Source of the DNA: Actinomycetes bacterium
Lineage (GTDB): Bacteria; Actinomycetota; Actinomycetes; Actinomycetales; Cellulomonadaceae
NCBI GenBank assembly: GCA_023401045.1
Contig: JAEXEM010000378.1
Coordinates: 1-8,461 of the forward strand
Direction of reading: 5' to 3'
DNA: 8,461 nt
The notes beneath the pieces were generated by a model. That model was not told the DNA's origin. It worked only from the letters and a program-made list of their open reading frames with translations, and did not search any database. This document shows positions 7,463 through 8,461 of this stretch, piece after piece (the first letter of the stretch is position 1; each line of letters starts with the position of its first letter). The position numbers and the translations under genes were made by a program.

Positions 7463-8461
7463 TCAGGGAGCGGTGTCGGTGCCCGTGCCGGCGAGCAGAG
7501 CGGTCACGCCGCGCTTGCTGCGCACGACGTCCCGCGGCAGGGACGACATGAACCGCGCCCACGGCCGGGCGGCCCGTCGGAAGTAGCGCGGGTTGACCAC
7601 GACCGAGGCGCCGGTGCGCGTCACCAGCTCGACGTCGCCGTCGTCGTCCTCGGAGCACAGCACGACGTCCTCCGTGCACACCTTGAGCCCGCCGGGCAGC
7701 AGGACGACCTGCCGCGGCCCGAGGCAGATCTCGGCGCCGCGTGCCGCCCCGAAGAACCGGCCCTTGTGGAAGGTCCCGCCCGAGGTGACGAGGGCGGACG
7801 TCAGCCCGGTCCGCGTGCCGCCGCCCAGGAGGTCGGTCATGATCTGCGTGCGCGACATGCCCGCGTACGACCGCAGCGGTGTGCGCAGGGTCAGACCGAG
7901 CTCGTGCTCGAGACGGTCCGCCGCGTCCGGGTCGTCGACGAGGCCCGCCGGGAAGACGACGAGCAGGGACGCGAGGAGTGCGGCGACGTCGTCACGCACG
8001 GCGTCGCCGTCGAGCTCGAGGTCGTCGTCGTCGTCGAGGGGGAGCGCGACGTCGCCGCGGGCGTCGGCCTCGGCGGCGACGACCAGCCGGGCCCGCCGGG
8101 CGTCGTGCAGGGAACGCTCGGCGTCCAGCGTCTCGCGGGCGTGGGCGAGGACCTCGGGGTCCGGCCCGTGGGTCGCGACCGTGCGCAGCGTCGTGACGGC
8201 CTCGCGCAGCACCTCGCGGGCGAGCGTGGGCGAGGGCGGGTCGAGCGCGAACGTCCAGCTGCTCGTCGTGCCCGCGACGGGTGCGGCCGAGGCGTCGACC
8301 GAGTAGACGTGGCCCGCCGCACGGCGCAGCCTGCGGACCAGGGTCTCGTGGACGACCTCCCCGACGAGCGCACGGTGCGTGCGGTCGAGGTCGACGAGGA
8401 ACGACAGCGTCAGATGGACGACGTCGCCGTACACCACGGCGGGCGTCGGCAGGTCCAGGGG
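7463..8461 (-). CDS. M16 (insulinase-like) peptidase-fold protein, C-terminal part only
   Basis: The minus-strand frame is open from the right edge to TGA at 7465-7463, giving 332 visible residues; the start is outside the window. A GTG at 8437 is in frame but is not needed as a start. Numbering from that GTG, residues ~5-110 resemble an M16 domain half: strand HLTLSFLVD, helix VVHETLVRRLRR, then RAAGHVYSVDAS, matching the family Arg...Tyr region (LRE..GLAYSVSA), then a strand, and a helix ending PDPEVLAHARETLDAE. An Asp run DDDDD (135-139) precedes a further helix and strand (SLLVVFPAGL). Residues ~170-324 form an extra domain of beta-type pattern ending in a basic stretch. The zinc motif HxxEH is not in the visible part: it may lie upstream, or this may be a non-catalytic partner. 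The M16 call rests on pattern resemblance only. It runs convergent to the amidohydrolase gene, 50 nt apart. Confidence 0.6.
   Translation of the reverse strand, partial: PLDLPTPAVVYGDVVHLTLSFLVDLDRTHRALVGEVVHETLVRRLRRAAGHVYSVDASAAPVAGTTSSWTFALDPPSPTLAREVLREAVTTLRTVATHGPDPEVLAHARETLDAERSLHDARRARLVVAAEADARGDVALPLDDDDDLELDGDAVRDDVAALLASLLVVFPAGLVDDPDAADRLEHELGLTLRTPLRSYAGMSRTQIMTDLLGGGTRTGLTSALVTSGGTFHKGRFFGAARGAEICLGPRQVVLLPGGLKVCTEDVVLCSEDDDGDVELVTRTGASVVVNPRYFRRAARPWARFMSSLPRDVVRSKRGVTALLAGTGTDTAP
8021..8035. repeat. Short GTC triplet repeat (five units)
   Basis: Five GTC units in a row encode the run of five aspartates on the minus strand within the M16-like protein. It is probably an acidic linker between helices, and such triplet runs can vary in length by slippage. 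A minor feature. Confidence 0.6.

Overview
The window is about 8.5 kb of very GC-rich DNA with dense coding, strong third-position G/C bias and GTG/TTG starts alongside ATG. It looks like chromosome from a high-GC Actinomycetota. The proteins suggest an order such as Micrococcales, but that placement is inference. Nothing marks it as mobile or foreign: I see no tRNA, insertion sequence, CRISPR array or composition break.

Layout. (1) Positions 1-1034 hold the 3' part of ftsY, the signal recognition particle (SRP) receptor GTPase. (2) The 184-nt gap 1035-1218 has a strong hairpin just after ftsY, then two copies of the AC-N9-AC pattern bound by the nitrogen regulator GlnR. One copy is a near-ideal GTCAC-N6-GTAAC. 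(3) Positions 1219-4686 hold the nitrogen cluster amtB (ammonium channel), glnK (PII signal protein) and glnD (PII-modifying enzyme). amtB and glnK overlap by one base; glnD follows after 22 nt. (4) Positions 4715-6316 hold ffh, the SRP protein, starting at TTG. (5) Positions 6324-7412 hold an amidohydrolase-family metalloenzyme, 7 nt after ffh. (6) On the minus strand, running off the right edge, is the C-terminal part of a protein resembling the M16 (insulinase-like) peptidase fold with an extra C-terminal region.

How the genes work together. AmtB, GlnK and GlnD form one ammonium uptake and sensing circuit: GlnK can plug AmtB, and GlnD modifies the GlnK T-loop according to nitrogen status. 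The putative GlnR sites ahead of amtB fit induction under nitrogen limitation. FtsY and Ffh are the two partner GTPases of co-translational membrane targeting and flank the nitrogen genes. From memory, Mycobacterium tuberculosis has the same backbone order (ftsY-amt-glnB-glnD-ffh-amidohydrolase-like gene), so this is conserved housekeeping territory, not an island.

Two points merit a second look. GlnD stops right after its HD domain and lacks the C-terminal ACT domains that sense glutamine in the classical enzyme, with no room before ffh for a frameshifted remnant. A perfect 16-bp inverted repeat with a 3-nt loop also sits inside the first codons of glnD, where it could attenuate the operon or call the chosen start into question. 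I found no convincing new multi-gene system.
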